A stretch of 64,000 nucleotides of DNA from Gammaproteobacteria bacterium (GCA_016705365.1 JADIYI010000002.1:372001-436000), one strand, 5' to 3'; positions 42,566-52,223 are shown, counted from the stretch's first letter. Notes: generated by a model not told the origin, from the sequence alone. Numbers and translations are program-made.

Positions 42566-43822
42566 CTACTGCAGGTGAAGACCGCGTCTGACGTATTCCT
42601 CGACGCGTATCCCGTGCACACCGTTCGGCACCACGGTCTTGATCAGCCAACCCTCCATGCCTTCCTGCCCGGAAAGCTTGCCGAGATCGAGGATACGCTC
42701 CGCGCATGGCTGGTGCGCTTCGTCACGAATCAGCAGCACCCGCGGCAAATGCCGATTGCGGTGATTGGTAGTGGTCACGATGCCGTGACAGCCGTTCTTC
42801 AGTTCCACCACGCTGCCGGTCGGATAGAGTCCCATGCAGCGCACGAACTCCTCCACCAGTCGCGCATCGAACTTCTTGCCACTCTCGCGGTTCAGCACGT
42901 CCAGCGCGCGCAATGACGGCTGTCCCCTGCGATAGCAGCGGTCCGAGGTGATCGCATCGTAGACATCACAGATCGTGACGATACGCGTCATGTCCGAGAT
43001 GCCCGCGGCTTTGAGCTTGCGCGGATAGCCGGTGCCATCGAGTGACTCGTGGTGGGCATAGGCGACATCGACCGATCCGTACGGCGCATCGCGATGCGCC
43101 ATCAGGATATTGCGCCCATCGGTCGTGTGGGCACGCATCAACTCGAACTCCTCCTGGTTCAGCGCGCCTTCCTTGTGCAGCACCTCAACCGGGGTCAGCG
43201 ATTTTCCGACATCGTGGAGCATACCGGCCAGGCCGATATGCCTGAGGTCGTCCTCGCCATAGCCCAGGTGCCGTCCGAAATTGATCGACAGCAACCCGAC
43301 GTTCACACAATGCTCGGCGGTGTATTCGCTCTTGGTACGGATGCGCGACAGCCAGATCATCGCATCCGGACTATCGATGATCGTCTTCACCGCGTTCGAG
43401 ACCGTGGCCTTGACTTCCTCGATGTTTATCGCACGACCGAGACGCACATCGTCCATCATGTTGCGCGTCAGCGCGCGCGCGTCGTTCTGGAGACGGCTGG
43501 CGCTCTCGTAGTTCTGACGCAGGGGAGGCGGCGAATCGGAGCTCGGGCGACGACGCACGGACTTGCCCAATACCGCCCGCTCCGTGGGCTTTATCCACAG
43601 ATCGACATCGTATTCAACCACGACGTGGGCACAGTACCTGGATATTTCCTCGATCTGCTGCAGCGTCTCGATCCTGAAACCCTGGAACAGGAACGGTGTC
43701 TCGGTCCAGGGACGATCCAGTTCCAGCACCCGCATGCCAACCCTGAGCGCTGCGACCGGAACCTGTACCCGATCCGAGGCGCCTCGAAAATATCCCGGTC
43801 TTGATACGGTTACTTTGGACAT
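42566..43822 (-). CDS. HD-GYP domain cyclic-di-GMP phosphodiesterase
   Basis: A 418-residue protein. An N-terminal DUF3391-type segment (VPVAALRVGMRVLELDRPW, CAHVVVEYDVDLWI) precedes an HD-GYP domain with LAGMLHDVGKSLTP (HD pair) and HHESLDGTGYPR (the GYP motif with the family's HHExxDGxGYP). The family breaks c-di-GMP down to pGpG/GMP and so influences motility and biofilm. No response-regulator domain is attached. The methyltransferase gene follows at once. The start at 43822 (SKVTVSRPGYF) has a poor ribosome site. Confidence 0.9.
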   Translation of the reverse strand: MSKVTVSRPGYFRGASDRVQVPVAALRVGMRVLELDRPWTETPFLFQGFRIETLQQIEEISRYCAHVVVEYDVDLWIKPTERAVLGKSVRRRPSSDSPPPLRQNYESASRLQNDARALTRNMMDDVRLGRAINIEEVKATVSNAVKTIIDSPDAMIWLSRIRTKSEYTAEHCVNVGLLSINFGRHLGYGEDDLRHIGLAGMLHDVGKSLTPVEVLHKEGALNQEEFELMRAHTTDGRNILMAHRDAPYGSVDVAYAHHESLDGTGYPRKLKAAGISDMTRIVTICDVYDAITSDRCYRRGQPSLRALDVLNRESGKKFDARLVEEFVRCMGLYPTGSVVELKNGCHGIVTTTNHRNRHLPRVLLIRDEAHQPCAERILDLGKLSGQEGMEGWLIKTVVPNGVHGIRVEEYVRRGLHLQ

Positions 43823-43948
43823 GCGAATTATCGACAGTACTCGAAAATCAGTAACTGTCAGCACTATAGATGATGGATCGCAACGAATCCAAGTCTGGTG
43901 CCGGCAAATGGCAATTACAGCGCCAACAGCTCGCTTCCGGGCGCAAAC

Positions 43949-45172
43949 TCAAATGCTTTCGGCAACCGGCACCATGCGTCGCATCACGACCAGCGATGCA
44001 AGCACATAGGCAATCATCAGCGAATTCACCCAAACGGGTGAGCTTTGTGTCAGATACAGCAAGGCCACCGCACCCGCGGTCAGTGCAAGACGCAGCTGTT
44101 CCCAGCGTCGCCCTGTCATCGCGCACTGCATCAAGGCGCCGAGCGCGATCAGCCCGAGCAACAGGTAGCCGAACAGCGCCAGTCGCAGCATCAACCCCTG
44201 CGCCGGGGCCCGTTGCTCCATCCACAATGCATAACCCAGCAGGAACACGAATTGCGCCAGCGTGTAGGCCGCGACCGGGCGCGTCAGCGGCGGATCGTAG
44301 CGACGAAAATCCTCGAGCCGCCCCTTCGCCAGCGGGAAGCGCTGCGCCACGTCCGCCGGTCGCCATCCGGTGCGCGCGCCGAGCACGCGCAGCTTGTCGG
44401 CAACAGCATGCGTGTACCACGCATCACGGAGCATCTGCACATAAACATGCAGGTTGGCCCACAGCGGATTCCAGCTGCGCAGCGGACCCAGTATGCCGTA
44501 GACCGGTGGCTCGTCGGCGCGTTCTTCCTCGAATGTGCCGAACAGGCGATCCCACACGATCAGCAGACCACCATAATTCTTGTCGACATATCTGGCATTC
44601 TGCGCGTGATGCACGCGGTGATTGGATGCGGTGATCAGGAACCACTCGAGCACGCCGAGCTTGGGTATGTGGCGGGTATGAATCCAGAACTGGTAGATCA
44701 GATGCACCGAGGCGACGGTCACGAACATCGTCGCGGGCACTCCCGCGATGAAGCACGGAATGTAGAACAACCAGCTCACCAGAAACCCGGTGCTGGTCTG
44801 GCGCAGCGCCGTGGTGAGATTGTATTCCTCGCTCTGGTGGTGCGCGACATGCGATGCCCAGAACAGCGTGCGCTCGTGACTGATGCGATGAAACCAGTAG
44901 TAGCACAGATCGTAGAGCAGCAGGGCGAAGATCCAGTTCCACGCGGAGTGCATGTCGAGGCGAGTGAGCGCCAGGTGTTGCTCGACCCAGCTGAACACCG
45001 CGCCACCGAAATTGAGTCCGACGATCTTGATCGCGGTGCTGAGGACGCCGAGACTCAGGCTGTTCACGCTGTCATTCAGGCGATAGGTATCGCTGCCGTG
45101 GAGACGCCCCCACACATACTCGATGCCGATCAACAGCAGGAAAAACGGCACGGCGTAGGGAACCAGATCCAT
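43949..45172 (-). CDS. Sterol desaturase/fatty acid hydroxylase family membrane protein
   Basis: A 407-residue membrane protein. The eight-histidine di-iron motifs are present: FHRISH, HVAHH and HRVHH, with a further His in the preceding helices. C-terminal to the catalytic part come about four extra hydrophobic helices (AAYTLAQFVFLLGYALW onward) not required for the core. Members hydroxylate or desaturate lipids. The lipid substrate is unknown. The ATG at 45172 was chosen over frames opening at 45205 and 45238. It diverges from emrA across 160 bases. Confidence 0.87.
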   Translation of the reverse strand: MDLVPYAVPFFLLLIGIEYVWGRLHGSDTYRLNDSVNSLSLGVLSTAIKIVGLNFGGAVFSWVEQHLALTRLDMHSAWNWIFALLLYDLCYYWFHRISHERTLFWASHVAHHQSEEYNLTTALRQTSTGFLVSWLFYIPCFIAGVPATMFVTVASVHLIYQFWIHTRHIPKLGVLEWFLITASNHRVHHAQNARYVDKNYGGLLIVWDRLFGTFEEERADEPPVYGILGPLRSWNPLWANLHVYVQMLRDAWYTHAVADKLRVLGARTGWRPADVAQRFPLAKGRLEDFRRYDPPLTRPVAAYTLAQFVFLLGYALWMEQRAPAQGLMLRLALFGYLLLGLIALGALMQCAMTGRRWEQLRLALTAGAVALLYLTQSSPVWVNSLMIAYVLASLVVMRRMVPVAESI

Positions 45173-45271
45173 GTTCGGCTCGCGAGCGGATGCGTCTGCA
45201 CCCATTCTAATGCGCCGGCCCGGATCGCGCGCCTCCAAGACCGCCCCGATACGGGCGAATTCACGAAATTG

Positions 45272-45302
45272 GTTGATACGTCAACGAAACCGGCCCTATC
45301 AT
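45272..45302 (+). promoter_or_regulatory. Candidate promoter and MarR operator of the efflux unit
   Basis: GTTGA-TACG-TCAAC (45272-45285) is a perfect inverted repeat. TTGATA inside it (45273-45278) and TATCAT 18 bases on (45297-45302) form a plausible -35/-10 pair, so the repeat sits on the -35. GTTGA/TCAAC repeats occur in MexR-type MarR operators. The marR gene at the end of this transcript would encode the repressor. Confidence 0.6.
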
Positions 45303-45332
45303 CCGCGCGTCCGCTCAATGCTCCGGTGAACG

Positions 45333-46487
45333 ATGAACCAGACCACCTCTCCAACGCGTCGCCGCGTCACCCTGATACTGATGTTCCTGGTGTTCGCGCT
45401 GGCGGGCGTCGCGGCCGGGTTGTGGTACTGGACCGTGGGTCAGTGGCGCGAAACCACAGACAACGCCTATGTCACGGGGAATCTCGTGGTGGTGAGCGCG
45501 CAGGTCGAAGGCACGGTGGTCAGTATCAGCACGGAGGAAAACGATGTCGTCGCCACTGGCAGCGAGTTGCTCCGTCTCGGCGATGGCGATGCCCTGCAGG
45601 AATTGCAGTTGCGCCAGCAGGAATTGGCGCTCGCGGTCCAGGAAGTCGTGGCCTTGCGTGCCCAGGTGGCGCGGGCCCGGGCGGAACTCGCGCTGCGCGA
45701 AGTGACCAAGCGCCTGGCGCAGGAGGAATTCCAGCGACGCGAGAATCTGCACCGGCGCAAGATGCTTTCGGACGAGGAACTCGATACCGCACGCACGCGC
45801 GCCGAGGAGACTGCCGGCGAACTCGATACCGCCCGCCAGGTCCTGAGCGAGACAAACATTCGCGCCGGAACCGGGGCCATCGAGACCCAACCCCTGGTCA
45901 TGGCCGCCGCGGCCCGCCTGCGACCCGCATTTCGCGCCTGGCAGAAGACCCATATCGTTGCCCCGGTGGATGGGGAGGTCGCGCGTCGGCGGGTACAGCT
46001 CGGACAGCGGGTGGAAGCCGGAACACCGTTGTTCAGCATTGCCGAACGTCACCATGCCTGGGTCGAAGCCAATTTCAAGGAAAGCCAGCTGCGCAATGTG
46101 CGTCCGGGACAGCCGGTCGACATACGCTCCGACCTCTATGGCGATGAATACCGTCTGAGCGGCGAAGTGGAGAGCATCGGCACCGGCACCGGTGCGGTGT
46201 TCTCGCTGCTTCCGGCGCAGAACGCCACCGGCAACTGGATCAAGATCGTGCAGCGCGTACCGGTGCGCATCGCGCTGACGCAGGATCACGACCCCGACTA
46301 TCCGCTGCCCTTCGGCGCATCGCTGAACGTCAGCATCGACACCCACGAGCGCAGCGGCCCGCGTGTTGCATTGCAGCCGCCGACTGCGCCGGTGGCACAA
46401 ACCGATGTGTTCGATTACCCGACCGATGCGGCCGAGCGCATGATCGCTGTGATCATCGAGCGCACCGCAGGTGGGGCGGCACCCTGA
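45333..46487 (+). CDS. emrA: EmrA-like membrane fusion protein
   Basis: A 384-residue periplasmic adaptor: one N-terminal membrane helix (VTLILMFLVFALAGVAAGLWYW), a split lipoyl domain (VVVSAQVEGTVVSISTEENDVV and IVAPVDGEVARRRVQLGQRVEAG), and a long helical hairpin between them. It connects the inner-membrane MFS pump to an outer-membrane channel; no tolC homologue is in the window. It shares one base with the emrB start (TGATG), so the two are coupled. Confidence 0.9.
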   Translation: MNQTTSPTRRRVTLILMFLVFALAGVAAGLWYWTVGQWRETTDNAYVTGNLVVVSAQVEGTVVSISTEENDVVATGSELLRLGDGDALQELQLRQQELALAVQEVVALRAQVARARAELALREVTKRLAQEEFQRRENLHRRKMLSDEELDTARTRAEETAGELDTARQVLSETNIRAGTGAIETQPLVMAAAARLRPAFRAWQKTHIVAPVDGEVARRRVQLGQRVEAGTPLFSIAERHHAWVEANFKESQLRNVRPGQPVDIRSDLYGDEYRLSGEVESIGTGTGAVFSLLPAQNATGNWIKIVQRVPVRIALTQDHDPDYPLPFGASLNVSIDTHERSGPRVALQPPTAPVAQTDVFDYPTDAAERMIAVIIERTAGGAAP

Positions 46488-48034
46488 TGGACGAGCCCAC
46501 CCGGGCAACACCGCTGCACGGGCTGGCCCTCGCCGGCGCCACCGCCGCGGTCTCGGTCGCGGCGTTCATGAACGTACTCGACACCACCATAGCGGTGGTT
46601 GCACTGCCCACCATTGCCGGCAATCTCGCTGCCACTCCATCACAGGCGAGCTGGGTTGTTACCTCCTACGGAGTCTGCCTGGCCGTGGTATTGCCGTTGT
46701 CGGGGTGGATATCGCGCCGCTACGGGCTGGTTCGCACCTTTCTTTGCGCGGTACTGCTGTTCACGCTGACCTCATGGCTGTGCGCTTCCGCCAACACCTT
46801 CAACCTGCTGCTTTTCTTCCGTGCGCTTCAGGGTTTCGCCGGGGGTCTGCTGCTGCCGCTGTCCCAATCCCTGCTGTTGCGGATCTATCCGCCGGAAAAA
46901 CACGGCACGGCTCTCGGCATATGGGCCGTCAGCACGGCGATCGCACCGGTGGCAGGACCGTTGCTCGGCGGATACATCACCGATGTGTGGGGTTGGCCCT
47001 GGATTTTTTACGTCAATGTTCCATTCGGGCTGTTTTCCGCATACCTGTGCTGGACATTGATGTCCGCGCACGAATCGGAGCGGGTACGCGAGCCGGTCGA
47101 TCTGGTCGGTCTGTTCCTGCTGGCCACCGGAGTGATCTGCTTCCAGCTGGTACTGGATCGCGGTCATGAACTCGACTGGTTCGCCTCGCCGCAGATCAGC
47201 GTGATGCTGACGGTATCGGTGATGTTTTTTTTCCTGTTCATCGTCTGGGAGCGTGATGCGCCGCACCCGATCGTGGACCTGTCCTTGTTCCGCTATACGA
47301 ACTTCGTTACCGGAACCGCGCTGATCTCGGTGTTTTACGCGGTTTTCGTGGTCGTGGCGGTGGTCTATCCGATCTGGATACAGACCGTGCTCGGCTACTC
47401 GGCGCGCTGGTCGGGTATCGTGATGTCGCCCACCAGTATCGTGCCGCTGATCGCGATGCCCTTTGTCGGACAATACGTCCGAACTGCCGATCCGCGCCCT
47501 CTGGTCACGATCGGCTGTATCGGCATCACCGGTTCGATGTTGCTTCATGCGCACACCACCACCGATGCCCCCTCCTCATACCTGGCTTTGGCACGTTTCA
47601 CGATCGGCATGGGCATGCCCCTGGTATGGATGCCACTGATGATGAATGCCCTGACTGGCTTGCCGCCGGACAAGATCAACACTGCCACCGGTTTGTTCAA
47701 TTTTTCACGCATGCTGCTCTCGAGCCTGGGAACTGCCGCCGCGGTTACCCTGTGGGACGAGCGCTCCATATTCCATCGCGCCCGGCTGGTCGAGGAGGTA
47801 TCGCGCGACACACCGGAGCGCCGCGCCATCTTCGACTCGATGACCAACACCTTGCAGGATCCGCAAGCCGCGCTGGCCGCACTCGAATCGATAATCACCC
47901 GCCAGGCGCGCACGCTCGGGCAACAGGACCTGTTCTACGTTTGCGCCGGCGCGGTGCTGCTGGTCGGGGCAGGTTGCTGGCTGCTTTCGGGCCGTCTTGC
48001 CTCGAGCACCACGACACCAGTGCCACATGATTGA
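46487..48034 (+). CDS. emrB: DHA2 family MFS drug efflux pump (EmrB-like)
   Basis: A 515-residue, 14-helix transporter. FMNVLDTTIAVVALPTIAGNL is the DHA2 motif D1-type opening, SWVVTSYGVCLAVVLPLSGWISRRYG covers helix 2 and motif A, and GGLLLPLSQSLLL with PVAGPLLGGYITD is motif C. It exports hydrophobic compounds by proton antiport together with EmrA. The last bases overlap the MarR gene by eight, placing regulator and pump in one transcript. Confidence 0.92.
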   Translation: MDEPTRATPLHGLALAGATAAVSVAAFMNVLDTTIAVVALPTIAGNLAATPSQASWVVTSYGVCLAVVLPLSGWISRRYGLVRTFLCAVLLFTLTSWLCASANTFNLLLFFRALQGFAGGLLLPLSQSLLLRIYPPEKHGTALGIWAVSTAIAPVAGPLLGGYITDVWGWPWIFYVNVPFGLFSAYLCWTLMSAHESERVREPVDLVGLFLLATGVICFQLVLDRGHELDWFASPQISVMLTVSVMFFFLFIVWERDAPHPIVDLSLFRYTNFVTGTALISVFYAVFVVVAVVYPIWIQTVLGYSARWSGIVMSPTSIVPLIAMPFVGQYVRTADPRPLVTIGCIGITGSMLLHAHTTTDAPSSYLALARFTIGMGMPLVWMPLMMNALTGLPPDKINTATGLFNFSRMLLSSLGTAAAVTLWDERSIFHRARLVEEVSRDTPERRAIFDSMTNTLQDPQAALAALESIITRQARTLGQQDLFYVCAGAVLLVGAGCWLLSGRLASSTTTPVPHD

Positions 48035-48494
48035 TCTCGGCGACCACGAAGCACGCCATATTGCGGCGCTGTACCGCCACATGCTCAAGCACCTCGATCG
48101 CGAACTCGCACCCCACGGTCTCGGCCCGGGGCGCTATGCTTACCTCTTTGCGCTGTATATCGAGGACGGACGCACCCAGCAGGCACTGGCCGACACGGTG
48201 GGCGCAGACAAGGCGGGGGCAGCGCGCGCGCTGGCGCGACTCGAGACCGATGGTTATATACGCCGCGTCGCCGACCCGCGTGATCGGCGCGTGGTACGGG
48301 CCTTCCTGAGACCACGCGGGAGACGCCAGCGCATGGTGCTCGAGCAGGCGGCACTCGATACCATTGACCGCCTGACCGCGCACCTGGACGACACCGAGCG
48401 GCGCGATCTGAAACGGTTGCTGGCCAGGGTGGCGACACCCCTGCTGAAACGCCTGAGTAACGACCGCAGGGCAAGGACACACGGCGCGCGATGA
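48027..48494 (+). CDS. MarR family repressor of the efflux unit
   Basis: A 155-residue winged-helix protein. GRTQQALADTVGADKAGAARALARLETDGYIRR is the DNA-binding segment and DPRDRRVVRAFLRPRGR is the wing. The ATG at 48027 lies inside the end of emrB, and the stop overlaps the SelD-fusion start (ATGA). It probably represses the whole unit through the repeat at 45272 and is released by pump substrates; this is inferred from the arrangement. Confidence 0.88.
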   Translation: MIDLGDHEARHIAALYRHMLKHLDRELAPHGLGPGRYAYLFALYIEDGRTQQALADTVGADKAGAARALARLETDGYIRRVADPRDRRVVRAFLRPRGRRQRMVLEQAALDTIDRLTAHLDDTERRDLKRLLARVATPLLKRLSNDRRARTHGAR

Positions 48495-50698
48495 ATCATC
48501 TCCATGCAGGCACCATCGAGCCCATCCGCCATGAACTGCTGCTGATCGGCGGCGGTCACAGCCATGTGGCGGTGATCCGCCATTTCGGCATGCACCCGCT
48601 GCCCGGGCTGAGAGTGACCGTGCTGAGCCGCGACGTGCATACCCCCTACTCCGGCATGCTGCCCGGGCTGATTGCCGGCCACTACGAATTCGACGACTGC
48701 CATATCGATCTGCGCGCGCTGTGCCAGGCCAATGGTGCAAGCCTGATTCAAGGCACGGTCATCGGCATCGACCGCGAGCGACAGCAGGTGCTGCTAGAGG
48801 ATCGACCCGCGCTGCGTTATGACTGGGTGTCGGTCAATATCGGCTCGCGCCCCGCGCTGCACACGATTCCCGGCGCTGGCGAGCACGGCATCGCGGTCAA
48901 GCCCATCGATCGCTTTCTCGCCCACTGGCATGCCGTGACGGGGGAACTGGCGCATCAACCACGCGCCTGTCGCATCGCGATCGTCGGCGGCGGAGCGGCC
49001 GGCATCGAAGTGGCTTTGGCATGCATGCATCGACTGCGCACCTTGCCTGGCGCAAACGCCGCGCTCGTGTCATGTGATCTGGTCTGCGCCGCGCCACGGC
49101 TGCTCGAATCGCACAACGCGCGGGTGCGCGCCTTCTTCGACAAGCGGCTCGCTGCCGCCGGCATCAAGGTGCACTGCGCGCACCGGGTGATCGAGGCCGA
49201 CGACCGCGGCCTGGTGCTCGGGGACGGGGCACGCATCGCCGCGGACCTGATTATCTGGGCAATCCATGCCGGCGCCGCCAGCTGGCCCCGCGACTCGGGA
49301 ATCGCCTGCGACCAGGAAGGCTTCATTCGCGTGGACCAGTCGTTGCGCAGCGTCAACGAGCCGCGCCTGTTTGCCGTCGGAGACATTGCCGCGCTGCCGC
49401 TGCCAGTGGCAAAAAGCGGTGTTTATGCAGTACGCGCCGGCATGATCCTGGCCGGGAACCTGCGCCGCGCGGTGCTGGGAAAGCCGCTGCGCGTGTATCG
49501 CCCGCAAACAGGCTTCCTCAGTCTCCTCACCACCGGCGAGCGGCACGCGGTGGCATCGCGTGGCCGGCTGTTTGCGGCGGGACGCTGGGTGTGGCGATGG
49601 AAGAACCATATCGATCGTGCCTTCATGACCCGTTACCGCCCGCAACCCGCCGCACCCACGCCGCGGGGCGAAGAACCGGCAATGCGTTGCGGCGGCTGCG
49701 CGGCGAAAGTCGGCAGCGAAATGCTGGGCCGCGTGCTTGCGGATGTGCACACGCTGCGGCGCGAGGGCATCGTGCACGGCCTGGCAAGCGCCGAGGACGC
49801 GGCAGTGCTGCTGCCGCCCGCGGGGCAGCAACTGGTACAGAGCGTCGATTATTTTCGCGCTTTCATCGACGACCCCTACCTGCTCGGACGGATTGCCGCG
49901 CTGCATTGCCTCGGCGATCTCTACGCCATGGGTGCGCGCCCGCATTCGGCATTGGCGATCGCAACCATTCCGTGGGCCGTGCCCGCAGTGATGGAGCAGA
50001 GCCTGCATCAGCTGATGCAGGGTGCGCTGCGCACGCTCGAGCACGAGCAGGTCACGCTGCTCGGCGGGCACAGCAACGAGGGCGCCGAGCTCGCCTTCGG
50101 TCTCAGCGTCAACGGCTACGCGATGCCGCAGCAGCTGTTGCTCAAATCGGCGCTGCGCAGCGGGCACGCCCTGATCCTGACCAAGGCCATCGGCACCGGC
50201 ACACTGCTCGCCGCCAACCAGGCAGCAGCCACCGAAGGACGCTGGATCGAACAGGCTATCGCCAACATGCTGCTTTCACCGCGGGTTGCGCTCGAGATAT
50301 TGCGCGCACATGGCGTCGCCGCCTGCACCGACGTGACCGGTTTCGGCGTGCTCGGGCATCTGCAGGAGATGTTGCGTGCATCGGAGATCGGCGCCCACCT
50401 GCGACCGGCGGCGATTCCGGTGCTGCCCGGCGCCCACCAGTGTCTTGCGCGCGGCTACCGCAGTTCCCTGCATCACGCCAACCGCATATACCTCGACTCG
50501 CTGACCGAGCGGATCGAGTCGTCAAAGGACACCGACCTGCTGCTCGACCCGCAGACCGCTGGCGGCCTGCTCGCCGCGGTGCCCGCGGAGCAGGCCGAAC
50601 GCTGCGTGGCGGCGCTGCAGGGGGCTGGCTATCCGGATGCGGCAATCATCGCGGCCTGCGATCCGCAGATCAGCGCGGGGCGTGTCGCGCTGTGTTGA
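48491..50698 (+). CDS. selD: FAD oxidoreductase fused to selenide, water dikinase
   Basis: 735 residues. Residues of about 10-390 are a pyridine-nucleotide-disulfide type oxidoreductase: LLLIGGGHSHVAVIRHF (FAD), RIAIVGGGAAGIEVAL (NAD(P)H) and RLFAVGDIAALP. Residues of about 395-735 are SelD: Cys403 (or Cys400) and Lys406 in MRCGGCAAKVG match the active Cys/Lys pair, then ASAEDAAVLLP, FLGDLYAMGA-like HCLGDLYAMGARP and TDVTGFGVLGHL. SelD makes selenophosphate from selenide and ATP; the fused domain may supply reducing power. The fusion is known in proteobacteria. The gene is coupled to the MarR gene, which is an unusual neighbour. Confidence 0.93.
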   Translation: MNHLHAGTIEPIRHELLLIGGGHSHVAVIRHFGMHPLPGLRVTVLSRDVHTPYSGMLPGLIAGHYEFDDCHIDLRALCQANGASLIQGTVIGIDRERQQVLLEDRPALRYDWVSVNIGSRPALHTIPGAGEHGIAVKPIDRFLAHWHAVTGELAHQPRACRIAIVGGGAAGIEVALACMHRLRTLPGANAALVSCDLVCAAPRLLESHNARVRAFFDKRLAAAGIKVHCAHRVIEADDRGLVLGDGARIAADLIIWAIHAGAASWPRDSGIACDQEGFIRVDQSLRSVNEPRLFAVGDIAALPLPVAKSGVYAVRAGMILAGNLRRAVLGKPLRVYRPQTGFLSLLTTGERHAVASRGRLFAAGRWVWRWKNHIDRAFMTRYRPQPAAPTPRGEEPAMRCGGCAAKVGSEMLGRVLADVHTLRREGIVHGLASAEDAAVLLPPAGQQLVQSVDYFRAFIDDPYLLGRIAALHCLGDLYAMGARPHSALAIATIPWAVPAVMEQSLHQLMQGALRTLEHEQVTLLGGHSNEGAELAFGLSVNGYAMPQQLLLKSALRSGHALILTKAIGTGTLLAANQAAATEGRWIEQAIANMLLSPRVALEILRAHGVAACTDVTGFGVLGHLQEMLRASEIGAHLRPAAIPVLPGAHQCLARGYRSSLHHANRIYLDSLTERIESSKDTDLLLDPQTAGGLLAAVPAEQAERCVAALQGAGYPDAAIIAACDPQISAGRVALC

Positions 50699-51785
50699 GA
50701 CACCACTCGCGCACCGCGTCATATTCGCCCCGACACACCACCCGCGCACTCGATTTCTGCAGCTGGTACTCGTACATCGGATCGTAATATTCGCGCAGCA
50801 GCAATTCGATCCAGGCACGGTGCGCGGCGTCATCGCCACCGCATGATTGCTGGTCGAGCGCCTCCTGCATGAGCTGCCGCGCCACGCGAAAACGCTCGTC
50901 ACCGAGACGGCGCGCGATACGTCCCAGGCTCGCCAGCAACTGCTCGCCGAAGCGCGCGAAGCCGCCCTGCGGATCGCGCTGCCGGTAAACTGCCATGTCC
51001 GCACCGATGTAATCGCGCAGGATCTGCCCGATACGAAAATCCAACGGCATTTCCACGATCACCAATGGCGCTGTCCGCATCGCCTGGTACAGATCGAGGG
51101 GAATCGACATCGCCCCGATCTGGCGGCTTTCGTCCTCGAGAAACAATGGCGCGCCGGGCCGCGCATGACGCTGGCGCAGCAGCGCCAGCGCCAGCGCGTT
51201 CTCGAAATCGATCTGAGCCGGAGGTGCGTCGGCGCGGCGCCCGAAGCTGGAGCCCCGGTGGCGCGCAAAACCCTCGAGATCCACTCCGCCCGGCAGCGAA
51301 TTCACCAGATCGGTCTTGGCCGAGCCGGTGCGCCCGCCAATCACGTAGAGGGGCTCCCGGGGCGAAGGTGCAGCAAGTTCGGCAAGCAATCGCCGGCGCA
51401 AGGCCTTGAATCCCCCCTCGACCAGGGGAACCGGGTGCCCGGCCGCGGCCATCCATTGGGTCGCCAGCCGCGAGCGCAAGCCACCGCGCCAGCAGTAGAG
51501 GATGGCATCGGGATAGGTGCGGGCAAATGCGCACCAGCGCTCGATGCGCTGCACCTTCAACGCCCCGCTGACCAACTCGTGTCCAAGCTCGATCGCCGCC
51601 TGCTGCCCGCGCGTCTTGTAGCAGAGTCCGATCTGTTCGCGTTCGCGGGTATCGAGGATCGGCAGATTCACGGCACCGGGTATCGAGCCGTGCGCAAACT
51701 CGATTTCGGAACGCACATCGATGAACGGAGTACTCGCCAGCAACAGGGCGTCGAATTCCTCGGCGGCAATATTCAATGGCTCCAT
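50670..51785 (-). CDS. mnmH: tRNA 2-selenouridine synthase
   Basis: A 371-residue SelU/MnmH. The rhodanese domain has Cys98 in LYCWRGGLRSRLA, and the P-loop domain has GGRTGSAKTDL (about residue 138). It converts 2-thiouridine to 2-selenouridine at the wobble position of tRNA-Lys, -Glu and -Gln, using selenophosphate and geranyl-PP. It converges on the SelD-fusion gene with a 29-base overlap of the 3' ends. No selA or selB is in the window, so selenium may be used only for tRNA, unless those genes lie elsewhere. Confidence 0.94.
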   Translation of the reverse strand: MEPLNIAAEEFDALLLASTPFIDVRSEIEFAHGSIPGAVNLPILDTREREQIGLCYKTRGQQAAIELGHELVSGALKVQRIERWCAFARTYPDAILYCWRGGLRSRLATQWMAAAGHPVPLVEGGFKALRRRLLAELAAPSPREPLYVIGGRTGSAKTDLVNSLPGGVDLEGFARHRGSSFGRRADAPPAQIDFENALALALLRQRHARPGAPLFLEDESRQIGAMSIPLDLYQAMRTAPLVIVEMPLDFRIGQILRDYIGADMAVYRQRDPQGGFARFGEQLLASLGRIARRLGDERFRVARQLMQEALDQQSCGGDDAAHRAWIELLLREYYDPMYEYQLQKSSARVVCRGEYDAVREWCLNTARHAPR

Positions 51786-51946
51786 CCAGGTCACTGCTCC
51801 GCCAGTTGGCGGGTAGTCCAACCGGCGCCGGCGATGCTACGCTGCACTCTTGGCATTGACAATGTGCGTGGTGCGCAGCTTGGGGTTGATTCGACCCCGC
51901 AACACGGTACTGCGGAGAGGTAGCACGGCGCTCCATTGAGCTTGTT

Positions 51947-51966
51947 GCAAACAATTCTCATTTACG
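51947..51966 (+). promoter_or_regulatory. Fur-like box upstream of feoA
   Basis: GCAAACAATTCTCATTTACG closely matches the classical Fur-box form (GCAAATGAGAATTGTTTGC read on the other strand). It ends 14 bases before the feoA ATG. Iron repression of feoAB is the expected result. Confidence 0.65.
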
Positions 51967-51980
51967 ATTAAACTCAATCC

Positions 51981-52223
51981 ATGAAACAACCAGAAACCAG
52001 CTTCGCGACGTTGGAACGCGGTGACCGGGCCGCGGTGCTTGGCTTTGGTGCAATGCCCGAATACTACCGCAACCGGTTGCTCAGCATGGGTCTCACCCCC
52101 GGTACCGAGTTCCTGGTCGAGCGCCGTGCACCGCTCGGTGATCCGGTCGAAATCAGCCTGCGCGGCTTCCGGCTCAGCCTGCGCCGCGCGGAAGCAGCCC
52201 AACTGAGGGTCTTGAGGCTGTGA
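51981..52223 (+). CDS. feoA: Ferrous iron transport protein A
   Basis: An 80-residue SH3-like protein: ATLERGDRAAVLGFG, then YYRNRLLSMGLTPGTEF and RGFRLSLRRAEAAQL. FeoA binds FeoB and tunes its activity. Its stop overlaps the feoB GTG start, so the two are coupled. Confidence 0.93.
   Translation: MKQPETSFATLERGDRAAVLGFGAMPEYYRNRLLSMGLTPGTEFLVERRAPLGDPVEISLRGFRLSLRRAEAAQLRVLRL

Noticed and set aside
44045..46147. A 700-codon frame overlapping the sterol desaturase gene in antisense and emrA out of frame
   Set aside because: Both overlapped genes have clear family motifs; the long frame is Arg/Gly/Gln-rich without domains.
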